Position numbers and translations under genes: made by a program
Part shown: one piece after another, positions 16,932 through 25,128 of the stretch
Layout of the letters: every line of letters starts with the position of its first letter
How positions within the stretch are numbered: position 1 is the first letter of the stretch
Source: Chlamydiae bacterium RIFCSPLOWO2_12_FULL_49_12
GTDB lineage: Bacteria > Chlamydiota > Chlamydiia > Chlamydiales > Rhabdochlamydiaceae
NCBI GenBank assembly: GCA_001796315.1
Contig: MGME01000005.1
Span: forward strand, 12,011 to 44,118
Reading direction: 5' to 3'
Length of the DNA: 32,108 bases
Notes under the pieces: model-generated
Told to the model about the DNA's origin: nothing
What the model saw: the letters and a program-made list of their open reading frames with translations, nothing else
Database searches by the model: none

Positions 16932-18125
16932 ATGGTGCAAGAAGGGATTTCAAGGATTACCGCTCTCCAGGAGGCAAATAAAGCCGTGCGCGCCGACCGC
17001 ATGCAGGCCGCCCGAGCCATTGCTTCCGAGGCTGCATCGGAAAGCCTTCAGGAGTGGGGAGATCTTGCTGCATTCAATCCCTTAGCCTTAACCAAACGCT
17101 TTCAAACTCTAGAAGAGAGGATCGGAAGAAAACCTCGAGGGGATCAGACGGGAAAAGCTGAAAAAGAGGACGAGGAAGAGACAAAAATCCTGCAAGTAGA
17201 GACGATCGACGCGTCTGCCGAGAGCTATGAAAGAAAAAACCCCGAACTCTCCAAACACACTCTTCTTCTCTTGAGATCTAAGATCAAACCGGAAGACTCC
17301 AAAGAGGAGATCCTGAAAAAGGTCTTGGACCTTTTTTCGGATCGCTATCTTGCAGATGATGCGCTTGACTTCCTCTCCAAGACAACGGGGGGAGATCTGA
17401 AAACGCGGGTGCTCTCGGCAAAAGAGGAGCTCAACACCCTTGCCGGAAGAGAGATTCGTGCCGGACGCAACATGGGAGGCGTGGCCCAAAAGTATGCCAA
17501 AGAGGGACTCGGAGACCCCAAGACCTTGCGCGACCTTTACCGTGAAGTGACGGGAAATCCCAAAGAACCCGCCGTTTTATTTGAAGAATTTGCTTCCCAT
17601 TTTGATTTTGAACGCCTGCAACCTGTGATCCAATTCCTTCTCCACTCTCTCGGAAGCGACTTAAAATCCAAAGGCCCCTCCATCTCTAGAGCGGAACTCC
17701 AGCGCCTCTTCTCAGAGGCGCGCACCCTTCAATCCATCCTTGGAGTTTATCGTTTCTTCAGAGGTCGGATGGGGCTCATCCAGAGCACTTTTAATTCCCA
17801 AGGACTTCTGCTTCCTAAGGCTTTAAATTTCGAGATCCTCTCCAAGGTCTACGTCAAATTCCTTAAGGAGAGCTATCCCAATACGGCTAAACTGTTCAAT
17901 CTTGCTTCTATCTTAGGAATTGAAGAAGAGGAGGCGGCGCAGCTTATTCTTTTTTACCAAATGAAAGAGGGCCTGCGCCATACTTCGCCTAAACTTTTCC
18001 GTTCCGAAAAGCACCGCTCGGATCTCCAATCCATCTTTTTAGATGCTCTTGAAGAGATCGAAGAGTCAATAGAGGAGGAAGAAGAAGAGGATGAAGAGGG
18101 GCAGCAAAAGAAAAGAGAGAGATAA
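16932..18125 (+). CDS. copN: type III secretion gatekeeper, CopN/SctW family
   Basis: Plug protein that blocks effector release until host contact; Chlamydia CopN is itself secreted. ATG 16932 has AAAGGAAG at a good distance. The 397-residue product has an N-terminal secretion and chaperone-binding region rich in Ala, Arg and Glu (1-90) and three YopN-like helical subdomains. The stretch GRNMGGVAQKYAKEGLGDPK aligns with the GRN segment of C. trachomatis CopN, and SLGSDLKSKGPSISRAELQR with its conserved counterpart. A TyeA-like C-terminal region ends in a very acidic run and a Lys/Arg tail. The stop overlaps the start of the next gene, which encodes the probable cognate chaperone. Confidence 0.9.
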   Translation: MVQEGISRITALQEANKAVRADRMQAARAIASEAASESLQEWGDLAAFNPLALTKRFQTLEERIGRKPRGDQTGKAEKEDEEETKILQVETIDASAESYERKNPELSKHTLLLLRSKIKPEDSKEEILKKVLDLFSDRYLADDALDFLSKTTGGDLKTRVLSAKEELNTLAGREIRAGRNMGGVAQKYAKEGLGDPKTLRDLYREVTGNPKEPAVLFEEFASHFDFERLQPVIQFLLHSLGSDLKSKGPSISRAELQRLFSEARTLQSILGVYRFFRGRMGLIQSTFNSQGLLLPKALNFEILSKVYVKFLKESYPNTAKLFNLASILGIEEEEAAQLILFYQMKEGLRHTSPKLFRSEKHRSDLQSIFLDALEEIEESIEEEEEEDEEGQQKKRER

Positions 18126-18598
18126 TGAACGATTTTCATAGACTCATGGAAGATCTGGGAAAACTTCTTGACATTACCCTCATCCCCGATAAGCACCATG
18201 CCTGCGTCCTCAACTTCGAAGATGAAATTTCTGTCCAGCTTGAGGCCGATTCTTCAAGACATGCGCTCACTCTCGCCACCATCATCGGAGAGATCCCCGC
18301 CGGTAAATTTCGGGAACTGATGCTCTCCATGGGACTCAAATACAATGCTCTCTATCCGAGAGCGGGAACCTTCGCCTATCGCACCAACGAAAACCAGCTG
18401 GTCTTTTTTTTTCAACTTCCCTTAGAAAACCTACAACCTGAAACCATCGAGGAGGCTCTTCCTCCCTTCATTGAAAAAGCCAAAGTATGGAAAGAGAGCC
18501 TCTCACGTGGAGCCATTCCGCCGCTGGAAGCTCCCGAAGCCAAAAAAAAGCCTTCCCTATTTGACCTTAAACCCGGTAAAAAAACTGAAGGGCTATGA
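18125..18598 (+). CDS. class I type III secretion chaperone (Scc1/SycE/CesT-like)
   Basis: A small, acidic cytoplasmic protein (157 residues) with the alpha-beta-beta-beta-alpha character of CesT-type chaperones: an N-terminal helix (FHRLMEDLGKLLDITL), strands around HHACVLNFEDEISVQLEAD, and a C-terminal helix (PETIEEALPPFIEKAKVWKE). A Pro/Lys tail, about 30 residues, is extra. It starts in a TAATG overlap with copN, the place held by Scc1 (CT088) in C. trachomatis, where it escorts CopN. The function is inferred mainly from position plus size and fold. Confidence 0.85.
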   Translation: MNDFHRLMEDLGKLLDITLIPDKHHACVLNFEDEISVQLEADSSRHALTLATIIGEIPAGKFRELMLSMGLKYNALYPRAGTFAYRTNENQLVFFFQLPLENLQPETIEEALPPFIEKAKVWKESLSRGAIPPLEAPEAKKKPSLFDLKPGKKTEGL

Positions 18599-20208
18599 AC
18601 TCTTTTGAAGCCAAACTTGCGGCAACTCCCTCTGCCTCTCACTGGAAGACCATCGGAATGAAACCCCATCACGGCATCGCCATTCCCCTCTTTTCTATCC
18701 ATACGAAAAACAGCTCCGGCCTGGGAGAATTTTTTGATCTCATCCCTCTTATTGACTGGTGCAGTGAGCTTGGACTCGATGTCATCCAGATCCTGCCGAT
18801 TAACGACTGCGGCTCCGACCCCAGCCCTTATAACGCTATTTCGTCTTGCGCCATCAACCCGATCTATCTCTCCTTGACCCACCTTCCCTACTTAGACAAA
18901 TTTCATGTTCTTAAAGATAAAATTCCCGCTCTTCAAGTCCTGACCAAGAGTCCTAGGGTCGCCTATCACGAAGTCAAAATCCAGAAGACGGCCTGGCTCC
19001 GCGACTATTTTACTCACGCCGCCTCTATTATCCTGAAGACACAGCATTTTATGCATTTCATTGCAGAAAATGCCTGGGTTGAACCCTATGCCCTCTTTAA
19101 GGTCTTAAAAGATCTGACGGAACAATACAATTGGGCCACCTGGCCCCGAGAATATAAATCTCCGACGCGAAAAGAGTATCAGACGCTCGTAAAGGACAAC
19201 TTTTCCGAGATCTCCTTCTACATCTTCTTGCAATACCTCTGCTTTAGGCAGTTATCCGAAGTAAAAAAGTATGCCAATGAGCGCTCTGTTCTCTTAAAAG
19301 GCGATATCCCTATCCTGATCAGCCCCGACAGCGCAGACGTGTGGCACGAACCCGAGCTCTTTGACACCTCCGTTGCTGCCGGAGCCCCGCCCGATTCCTA
19401 CAACCCCGACGGACAATACTGGGGATTTCCGCTCTACAACTGGGACCTCATGGGCGAGAGCAACTTTGAGTGGTGGAGGCGGCGCCTCAAGGCAGCCACT
19501 CCTCTTTATAACCTCTATCGGGTCGATCATATCATCGGTTTTTTTCGCATCTGGGCCATCCCCCATGAACGCTCTCCCAAAGAGGGCTATTTCGTCCCAA
19601 GAGATGAGATCCTGTGGCTCGCTCATGGCGAAAGGCTGCTTCAAATGATGCTTCACTCCTCCCCCATGCTCCCCATCGGAGAAGACTTGGGATGGGTCAT
19701 TCCCATCGTTCGCAAGACATTAGAAAGCCTCGGCATCTGCGGCACCCGCGTCTTGCGCTGGGAAAGGCGATGGGAAAAAGATCGCAGCTTCATCCCCTTA
19801 GAGCAGTACTCTCCGCTTACGATGACGACCGTCTCGACGCATGACTCTGAAACGCTCTCTCTATGGTGGCGAGACAGCGCTTTGGAAGCCAAAGAGTTCG
19901 CCGCCTACAAAAAATGGCCCTACACCTCCGAGCTTACAGCCGCCATGCGCAAAGAGATACTCTGGGAGAGCCACCATACTCCTTCTCTTTTTCACATCAA
20001 CCTTCTAAACGAATATCTTGCTCTCTTTCCCGAGATGGTCTGGCCCCGCATCGAAGATGAAAGAATCAATATCCCCGGAAAGATGCTCCCTGCCAACTGG
20101 ACCTACAGACTGCGCTTAAATCTGGAAGAGATGACCGCGCATCCTGCCTTAAAGGCCGCGATAAAAGAGATCCTTCATGCGCCTCTGCCTCCCAAAGTCC
20201 AAGGATAG
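18595..20208 (+). CDS. malQ: 4-alpha-glucanotransferase (amylomaltase, GH77)
   Basis: Transfers alpha-1,4-glucan segments in glycogen and maltodextrin metabolism. The 537 residues include GLGEFFDLIPLIDWCSELGL, PDGQYWGFPLYNW, and the three GH77 catalytic regions: RVDHIIGFFRIWAIP (nucleophile Asp), PIGEDLGWV (acid/base Glu) and STHDSETLSLWW (third carboxylate). The length matches Chlamydia MalQ (about 527). The 4-base overlap with the chaperone gene puts it in the secretion operon, as in Chlamydia, an arrangement whose purpose is unclear. Confidence 0.96.
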   Translation: MNSFEAKLAATPSASHWKTIGMKPHHGIAIPLFSIHTKNSSGLGEFFDLIPLIDWCSELGLDVIQILPINDCGSDPSPYNAISSCAINPIYLSLTHLPYLDKFHVLKDKIPALQVLTKSPRVAYHEVKIQKTAWLRDYFTHAASIILKTQHFMHFIAENAWVEPYALFKVLKDLTEQYNWATWPREYKSPTRKEYQTLVKDNFSEISFYIFLQYLCFRQLSEVKKYANERSVLLKGDIPILISPDSADVWHEPELFDTSVAAGAPPDSYNPDGQYWGFPLYNWDLMGESNFEWWRRRLKAATPLYNLYRVDHIIGFFRIWAIPHERSPKEGYFVPRDEILWLAHGERLLQMMLHSSPMLPIGEDLGWVIPIVRKTLESLGICGTRVLRWERRWEKDRSFIPLEQYSPLTMTTVSTHDSETLSLWWRDSALEAKEFAAYKKWPYTSELTAAMRKEILWESHHTPSLFHINLLNEYLALFPEMVWPRIEDERINIPGKMLPANWTYRLRLNLEEMTAHPALKAAIKEILHAPLPPKVQG

Positions 20209-20211
20209 AAG

Positions 20212-21756
20212 ATGCGCCTGATCTTTTTTCTTTTGTGCGCCGCCACCCTCCTGACAGCACGAGAAAGGGCTTCCGAACTTCCTGAAGAGCTTCTCTACAA
20301 ACGTCTGGATCCTCTCTCGATTAGAGAGCAGCTCTCTTTCTATCACCTCTATCCAAGCAGCCCTTTTGGACAAAAGGCGTTGGCGCAGGCCTGGGAGCTC
20401 TTACAAAAGGGCCCAGGGGATAAAGTCGAGCTCTCGCTTCCCCCCTTTGACCTTCAACCCATCCTCTCTCTCATCACCCGCAACTCCTTCGATCCTATAG
20501 AAAAACTCTCCGAAGAACAGCTGCAGCTCGTCGAGAGCTGCGGGGAGCATCTTGCCCATCGCAAGCTTCTCGGCTCCCGCATCTGGACCAAGGAGACTTT
20601 GGATAGCCTCCCTCTTCAGGAGATCGATATCGGCAGAGGACTTCTTATCAATCAGTTTACAAACGCAGAAGATGCAAAAGAGAAGATCCGCCAGTATGAA
20701 GCTCTCCTCGACCTCATGGCTCTTCAAATCCTGGCCCGCCTTCCAAAAGAGCCCACGCCCTTGCAAAAGATCTCCGCGATCAACTCCTTCATCTTTCATG
20801 AGATGAATTTCCGCTTTCCTCCCCATTCCCTCTATGCCAAACAGATCGATCTCTTTACCTTCCTCTCCTCTGTTCTCGACCGCCGCCAGGGCGTCTGCCT
20901 AGGCGTCTCCATTCTCTATCTCTCTTTGGCTCAACGATTAGATCTTTCCTTAGAGATCATCACTCCGCCGGGACACATCTTCCTCCGTTACAAAGACGAC
21001 AAGCGCATTGTGAATATAGAAACTACGGCGCGAGGTGTCGATCTCCCTTCCTCTACCTACCTGGGGGTCAATACACGAAAACTTCCCGTCAGAACTCTAA
21101 GAGAGGTCTTAGGGATGGTTTTTTTCAACCACGCCTCCCTTGCCTGGGAGACCCAAGACTATCGCCTGGCGGCCACTCTCTATGAGAAGGCGCGCCTTTA
21201 CATGGAGGACGATCCGCAGCTCCGGATGTTGCACGGCTTTAGCTGTCTTTTTGCGGGAAACAAAAAGGAAGGGAAAGAACTTTTGGAAAAAGGAATTCCT
21301 TTTCTCTTTGATGAGTCCGTCTCGAAAGAGACCCTTCCCGAGGATTACCTCAAGGGCGACGTCAACCTAAAAGGGATCAAAACGATCTTTTTGCCCGTAG
21401 ATAACAAGCGAGAATCGATCCTTGCAAAGCAAAAAAAACTCAAAAAAGTGCTGCAGAAATGTCCCCGTTTTCGAGAAGGCTGGTATCATCTGGCAGTCAC
21501 CTACCTTCAGCTGGGAAGAGAGAGCGAAGCTTTTGATGTCTTGAAAAAGCACGATGCCCTTGATCAATCAAACCCCACCGTCGCCTACTATCTCTCCGTT
21601 CTCTCCCTGCACCGGCTCGACTACAACGAAGCGTGGCACTATCTCAAACAGGCAGAAAATCTTACAGCTGCCCGCCATCACGCTCCCAAAGCTCTCCGCC
21701 ACTTAAAGCAAGAACTCAAACGCCTCTCCCCCCCGGACGCTTCCCTCTCCCTGTGA
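20212..21756 (+). CDS. exported transglutaminase-like (SirB1-type) TPR protein
   Basis: Residues 1-20 form a signal peptide (MRLIFFLLCAATLLTA). A Transglut_core2/SirB1-like domain covers about 145-300: RRQGVCLGVSILYLSLAQRL contains the presumed nucleophile Cys229, TPPGHIFLRY has His255, and NIETT has Glu270 where an acidic third residue is expected. A TPR-like helical region follows (320-510), interrupted by a Lys-rich stretch near 400. SirB1-like proteins have no proven enzymatic activity, so the substrate is unknown. It starts 3 bases after malQ and is probably co-transcribed. The signal peptide places it outside the cytoplasm, unusual for the SirB1 group. Confidence 0.78.
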   Translation: MRLIFFLLCAATLLTARERASELPEELLYKRLDPLSIREQLSFYHLYPSSPFGQKALAQAWELLQKGPGDKVELSLPPFDLQPILSLITRNSFDPIEKLSEEQLQLVESCGEHLAHRKLLGSRIWTKETLDSLPLQEIDIGRGLLINQFTNAEDAKEKIRQYEALLDLMALQILARLPKEPTPLQKISAINSFIFHEMNFRFPPHSLYAKQIDLFTFLSSVLDRRQGVCLGVSILYLSLAQRLDLSLEIITPPGHIFLRYKDDKRIVNIETTARGVDLPSSTYLGVNTRKLPVRTLREVLGMVFFNHASLAWETQDYRLAATLYEKARLYMEDDPQLRMLHGFSCLFAGNKKEGKELLEKGIPFLFDESVSKETLPEDYLKGDVNLKGIKTIFLPVDNKRESILAKQKKLKKVLQKCPRFREGWYHLAVTYLQLGRESEAFDVLKKHDALDQSNPTVAYYLSVLSLHRLDYNEAWHYLKQAENLTAARHHAPKALRHLKQELKRLSPPDASLSL

Positions 21757-21760
21757 ATTG

Positions 21761-21800
21761 CGGGCAAGAACCGCACGAAAAAGGTTCTTTCAACAAGCCC
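21761..21800. terminator. weak hairpin between convergent genes
   Basis: AAGAACC (21766-21772) pairs with GGTTCTT (21783-21789), and an outer CGGGC (21761-21765) pairs with GCCCG (21797-21801). A TTT follows on the plus strand. It lies between the convergent transglutaminase-like and decarboxylase genes and may end transcription of the secretion operon. The loop is long and the T run short. Confidence 0.33.
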
Positions 21801-21828
21801 GACCAGCCTAAGACTCAAATCTTGCATG

Positions 21829-23478
21829 TCATGAAAAACCATACATCTGCATAAGCCGTGAATTCATGACTTTTAATCCGAGAGGAAAGTCCGTGCGGCC
21901 GGCGATGACCTCGATGTAGCAGGCCCCCTTATGATGTTGTGCCATCTCCATGGCCTTATCCAGCTCGGAATTTGTAGCAGCTCTGGCCGTAAACCAATCC
22001 TTGCACCCAAAGGCTGCTGGCAGAGCTGTGTAGTTCCACTGTGCCAGATCGTTATATTTGTGATCCGGCGATATTTCAAGCGCCCGCTCGATCATGTATC
22101 CGGAGTTATTCAGTACAAATATCACCGGCTTTGCGCCATAACGTCCCATATTTCCCAGTTCGTTGGCGGTCAACTGATGAGAACCCTCGCCGGTAAATAG
22201 CACCGTTCGCCTCTCCGGCGCAGCCAGCGCCGTCCCGAAAGCGCATCCCGTAGCATAACCGATCGAACCCCATTGGGACTGGTTGTAATACGTAGTTTTC
22301 TTCGGGAAAGGGAGCATGGCAATGGAACTCTGGCTACCCGTTTCAACGATAACGATATCCCCTTCGCAAAGAAAACTTGCGTAGCGTGAATATAAGCTCT
22401 CTACGCTGATCGGAGCTTCCGGCTCTCCCACTTTCCGGATCTTAGATCGGACAGGGCAGCTATAGGGTTGCGACGACGTGTACATGGCCCCGGAAAGGCC
22501 ATTCAGTACATCCTTTAACTGCACAGGGTTAAATATATCCTGTCTTACCCTGACGAAATCGATATCTACAGTAATGACCTTTTGCTCGTCCAAAGTGAAA
22601 TCGTATGCCAGTGTATTACTGTCATTAAAGAACGAACCGCCCAGATTCAATACCCAGTCTGAGCCCTGCACCAGATCCCGTACGACCGGATCGGAGTGAT
22701 TACCCACATACATCCCGGCAAACTGCGGATGCTCTTCGGACAGAACCGCTTTATCCATGCCCATAGTAACAAAAGGACGACCTGATTTTTCGATGACAGA
22801 CTGAAGCTCTTTTTCCAGACGAAATCGGGCGATCTTATATGAGGGCATGATTACAACACTCTGGCTGGAATTCAATATTGCCTTCAACCGGCCCATTACC
22901 TTTCCCAGCTCGATCGGATCCGATTTTGGGGTGGGATAATTTAGCGACGGCGTCTCATGCACCTGAGCCAACGCCATATCCTCGGCTACCAGCAAATAGG
23001 CTGGCCGGCTTTTAGCCTTAGCTATCGCTATGACACGCTCCATCTCATAGACAACGTTATCCGGGGTTAACACTGCGCTTACACATGCAGCAGCGGCGGA
23101 TAAAGGTGCGAAATTCTGGAATACACCGTCTCCAAGAGTGTGGTGGATCACTTTATGATTCAGCTGGTGGCGCATCGTCGGCATGCCGACGAGATGAAAT
23201 ACGGGGACATGCTCGGCCATAGCGCCCATGACGCCATTTATAGCGCTCAATTCTCCTACTGCATAAGTCGTGCAGAGTAGAGAGGCGCCTTTTATCCTCG
23301 CATAGCCGTCTGCAGCATAGGATGCGTTAAGTTCGTTGGAACATCCAACCCACCGCATCTTAGGGTGCGAGACGACAGCGCCGTTCAGCGGAAAGGCAAA
23401 ATCACCCGGAACACCGAAACAATCTGTAATGCCTAATTTAGACAGCCTGTCTATTATATATTCCGCTACGTTTACCAT
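21829..23478 (-). CDS. thiamine-diphosphate 2-oxoacid decarboxylase (pyruvate/indolepyruvate decarboxylase type)
   Basis: A 549-residue protein starting at ATG 23478 with AGGAG 7 bases upstream. The longer frame runs into a MITE. The catalytic set of the PDC/IPDC/KDC family is present: Asp26 (VPGDF), Glu49 (SNELNASYAADGYAR), His112-His113 (IHHTLGDG) and Glu464 (NNSGYMIERAL). The cofactor motif starts at residue 430 as GEG and ends in NN at 457-458, with Glu replacing the usual Asp Mg ligand of GDG. It should decarboxylate pyruvate or a bulkier or aromatic 2-oxo acid to an aldehyde. The substrate cannot be read from sequence. This is unexpected in an obligate intracellular bacterium. It lies opposite to its neighbours between malQ and rpmB, which are adjacent in C. 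trachomatis, and MITE copy B lies 22 bases upstream. Confidence 0.92.
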   Translation of the reverse strand: MVNVAEYIIDRLSKLGITDCFGVPGDFAFPLNGAVVSHPKMRWVGCSNELNASYAADGYARIKGASLLCTTYAVGELSAINGVMGAMAEHVPVFHLVGMPTMRHQLNHKVIHHTLGDGVFQNFAPLSAAAACVSAVLTPDNVVYEMERVIAIAKAKSRPAYLLVAEDMALAQVHETPSLNYPTPKSDPIELGKVMGRLKAILNSSQSVVIMPSYKIARFRLEKELQSVIEKSGRPFVTMGMDKAVLSEEHPQFAGMYVGNHSDPVVRDLVQGSDWVLNLGGSFFNDSNTLAYDFTLDEQKVITVDIDFVRVRQDIFNPVQLKDVLNGLSGAMYTSSQPYSCPVRSKIRKVGEPEAPISVESLYSRYASFLCEGDIVIVETGSQSSIAMLPFPKKTTYYNQSQWGSIGYATGCAFGTALAAPERRTVLFTGEGSHQLTANELGNMGRYGAKPVIFVLNNSGYMIERALEISPDHKYNDLAQWNYTALPAAFGCKDWFTARAATNSELDKAMEMAQHHKGACYIEVIAGRTDFPLGLKVMNSRLMQMYGFS

Positions 23479-23500
23479 TTTCGTCTCCTCTAGAATATGC

Positions 23501-23614
23501 TCTACACAAATGAACTCAAAAGTTGGATTTTCGGCTGCGCCAATGCCCCGGGCTTTGACGATCGCGGGAGTTTTCGCATGGCCCAAAACCAACTTTTAAG
23601 TTCATTTGTGTATA
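23501..23614. mobile_element. MITE-like element, copy B (central hairpin deleted)
   Basis: A 114-bp element with inverted ends: TCTACACAAATGAACTCAAA (left) against the complement of the right end, TATACACAAATGAACTTAAA, ending at 23614. The interior matches the complement of copy C (GGCTTTGACGATCG, then CGGGAG-TTTTCGCAT), but the roughly 50-bp central stem-loop of copies A and C is missing, as if deleted. The right end keeps TA|TACAC, while the left flank has mutated to TC. It covers the 5' untranslated region of the decarboxylase gene. Confidence 0.78.
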
Positions 23615-23662
23615 ACTTAATATCTTGTGTATAAACTCTCAAATGGGATAAGGTGAAACAAG

Positions 23663-23731
23663 CCGGAGTTTACAGGATGGGAGAAGGCAAAAGATTGCAT
23701 CATCCGTCCTTTTTCATCCTGTAACCTCCGG
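23663..23731. repeat. 17-bp inverted repeat upstream of exported protein gene
   Basis: CCGGAGTTTACAGGATG (23663-23679) pairs with CATCCTGTAACCTCCGG (23715-23731) with one mismatch, separated by 35 bases. It ends 14 bases before the ATG at 23746, so it would fold in the 5' leader and could influence translation. It might also be the scar of another small element. It does not match the MITE ends. Confidence 0.5.
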
Positions 23732-23745
23732 CAAAGAGGTAGCAG

Positions 23746-24375
23746 ATGAGATTTCTTTGTGTTTTGATCGGTTCTCTTTTAGGAATTTCATCTCCTCTTT
23801 CTGCCTTGATTCTCATCGAAGATGTGATGAGCCCAAAAGACCAGGAAGAAACGGGCGTCTCTAAACTTACCCGTATGGAGAAGCTCTATTTAGAGAAGTG
23901 GCTCAACAAAAAATTTATTCTCAAATCAGAAAAAGAACAAATAAACGATACAACTTCACTCTACGTCTCGGAAATCATCAATCAGGGCCAGCAACTCAGA
24001 CTCAGCAACAACTCCCTCTACGAGATTGCTCCGGACGATTGGGAGCTGGCGCAAGCCTGGATTGCGCCCACAGTTGTTCGCGTTACCTTCAGCAACGATC
24101 CCTATTACCCCTGGACCATCACCAATCCCCTCTCCGGCTACAGTGTGAGAGGCCGCCTTATCGGGACAGAGAGACCCCAATTCCTTCCTCCCGTGCAGCC
24201 CCAGCCATCTATTCCCTCAGAAGAGGCGCCTTCAGAGCTTCCCCAAGAGCAGCCCCAGCCAGAGGATCAAAACGCATCGCCGCCGCCTCAAGAACTTCCC
24301 CCTTCTCAAGAAGAAGAACTACAGACCCAAGAGGCAGTCCCTCAGCAGACCGCTCCCTCCAAACAGACTCCTTAA
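23746..24375 (+). CDS. exported hypothetical protein with Pro/Gln/Glu-rich tail
   Basis: A 209-residue product. MRFLCVLIGSLLGISSPLSA is a signal peptide. The middle part (25-140) is globular-looking with LTRMEKLYLEKWLNKKF and a beta-rich section, WIAPTVVRVTFSNDPYYPWT and ITNPLSGYSVRGRLIG. From about residue 145 it is a low-complexity tail of Pro, Gln and Glu, likely disordered and perhaps cell-wall or envelope spanning. The start has a modest GAGG 10 bases upstream. I do not recognise the family. It ends 7 bases from the convergent neighbour. Confidence 0.72.
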   Translation: MRFLCVLIGSLLGISSPLSALILIEDVMSPKDQEETGVSKLTRMEKLYLEKWLNKKFILKSEKEQINDTTSLYVSEIINQGQQLRLSNNSLYEIAPDDWELAQAWIAPTVVRVTFSNDPYYPWTITNPLSGYSVRGRLIGTERPQFLPPVQPQPSIPSEEAPSELPQEQPQPEDQNASPPPQELPPSQEEELQTQEAVPQQTAPSKQTP

Positions 24376-24382
24376 ACACTAT

Positions 24383-24841
24383 TCAAGACTTAAAGAACTC
24401 TTTAAATTGGGCTTGGAGGGAGGCGGGAACCACCTCTTCAATGCCTGCCTTGTCATACATGAGAAAATAGGTGCAGGCAATCATGATCCCAAAGGCAGGG
24501 CTGAAAAGAGCTAGAAAAAGGGAGATTCCACAGACAAAAGAGCGCTTGACAGAGACCCAAAAACCCGCCGCTGTCTCTTTGAAGAGCGGAACTTTAAAAC
24601 AGCTCAAGAGATAGCCGATGATACAGAGAGAAAAGAGAATCACGGAATAAGCCATCCAGAAGCCATCTGCAATGAGAAGCAAAAAAAAGAAGAGACGGGC
24701 AACGAGCGTAGAGAAGAGACGGTCGCGCCTCGAGTAATTCTCCGCTTCGCCCTCTTTTACCTCTTGCGTAAGGTCGAATTCGAGCTGCGCGCTCTTCTCA
24801 TTTTCTTGTTCCTGGGGCTCAAAAATATCGTAGATGGCCAT
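24383..24841 (-). CDS. hypothetical membrane protein
   Basis: 152 residues: an acidic soluble N-terminus (1-40, MAIYDIFEPQEQENEKSAQ), then two hydrophobic blocks, LFFFLLLIADGFWMAYSVIL running into FSLCIIGYLLSCF (about 50-82) and FVCGISLFLALFSPAFGIMI with ACTYFLMY (about 100-128), and a short acidic tail. Each block is long enough for a helical hairpin, so about four membrane passes. The bilobed hydrophobicity resembles chlamydial inclusion-membrane proteins, but is too general to claim. No clear Shine-Dalgarno. It is convergent with the Pro-rich protein gene and divergent from rpmB. Confidence 0.65.
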   Translation of the reverse strand: MAIYDIFEPQEQENEKSAQLEFDLTQEVKEGEAENYSRRDRLFSTLVARLFFFLLLIADGFWMAYSVILFSLCIIGYLLSCFKVPLFKETAAGFWVSVKRSFVCGISLFLALFSPAFGIMIACTYFLMYDKAGIEEVVPASLQAQFKEFFKS

Positions 24842-25128
24842 CGCTTTTGCGGGAGGTGTTTTGGCCTCAGTATATTCAGATCGAGAAATTTCTGTAATCC
24901 AAAGAGTGCGCTTTTTTAAAAAAAAGATTTATCATCTTTAGCATAAAGGAGTTATCCGATCTAAAGGATGAAAAAGAGATTGAAGGAGCCTTGTTTGCCG
25001 CTTCTCAAGAAAAGAGGAAGTTAACTGCTGCCTATGAGAAAAAAAGCGCCTGGCGGACTTGCTTTTTCCTGGAAAAATATGCAAGCGGCCTGCTAATATT
25101 TCGACAAATCAATCTTTGGAGAAGTCTC
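24842..25128 (+). other. intergenic leader of rpmB
   Basis: A 287-base divergent gap. It holds an A/T-rich patch (24912-24945) followed by AAAGGAG at 24945-24951, and a 19-codon frame starting ATG 24968 (MKKRLKEPCLPLLKKRGS) that I do not consider a gene. A TAATAT at 25094-25099 could be a -10, but no good -35 lies at the right distance. The frame in phase with rpmB is open upstream to at least 24991, but L28 begins at MGRECQVTG, so the extension is not coding. Confidence 0.3.

Noticed and set aside
13729-18598. Type III secretion genes as a novel system
   Set aside because: The order and sequences match the well-known chlamydial injectisome operon. Only the NPVH detail is kept as a finding.
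24991-25128. 46-codon N-terminal extension of L28
   Set aside because: L28 proteins begin at the MGRECQVTG-like segment, and a GGAG site precedes ATG 25129.
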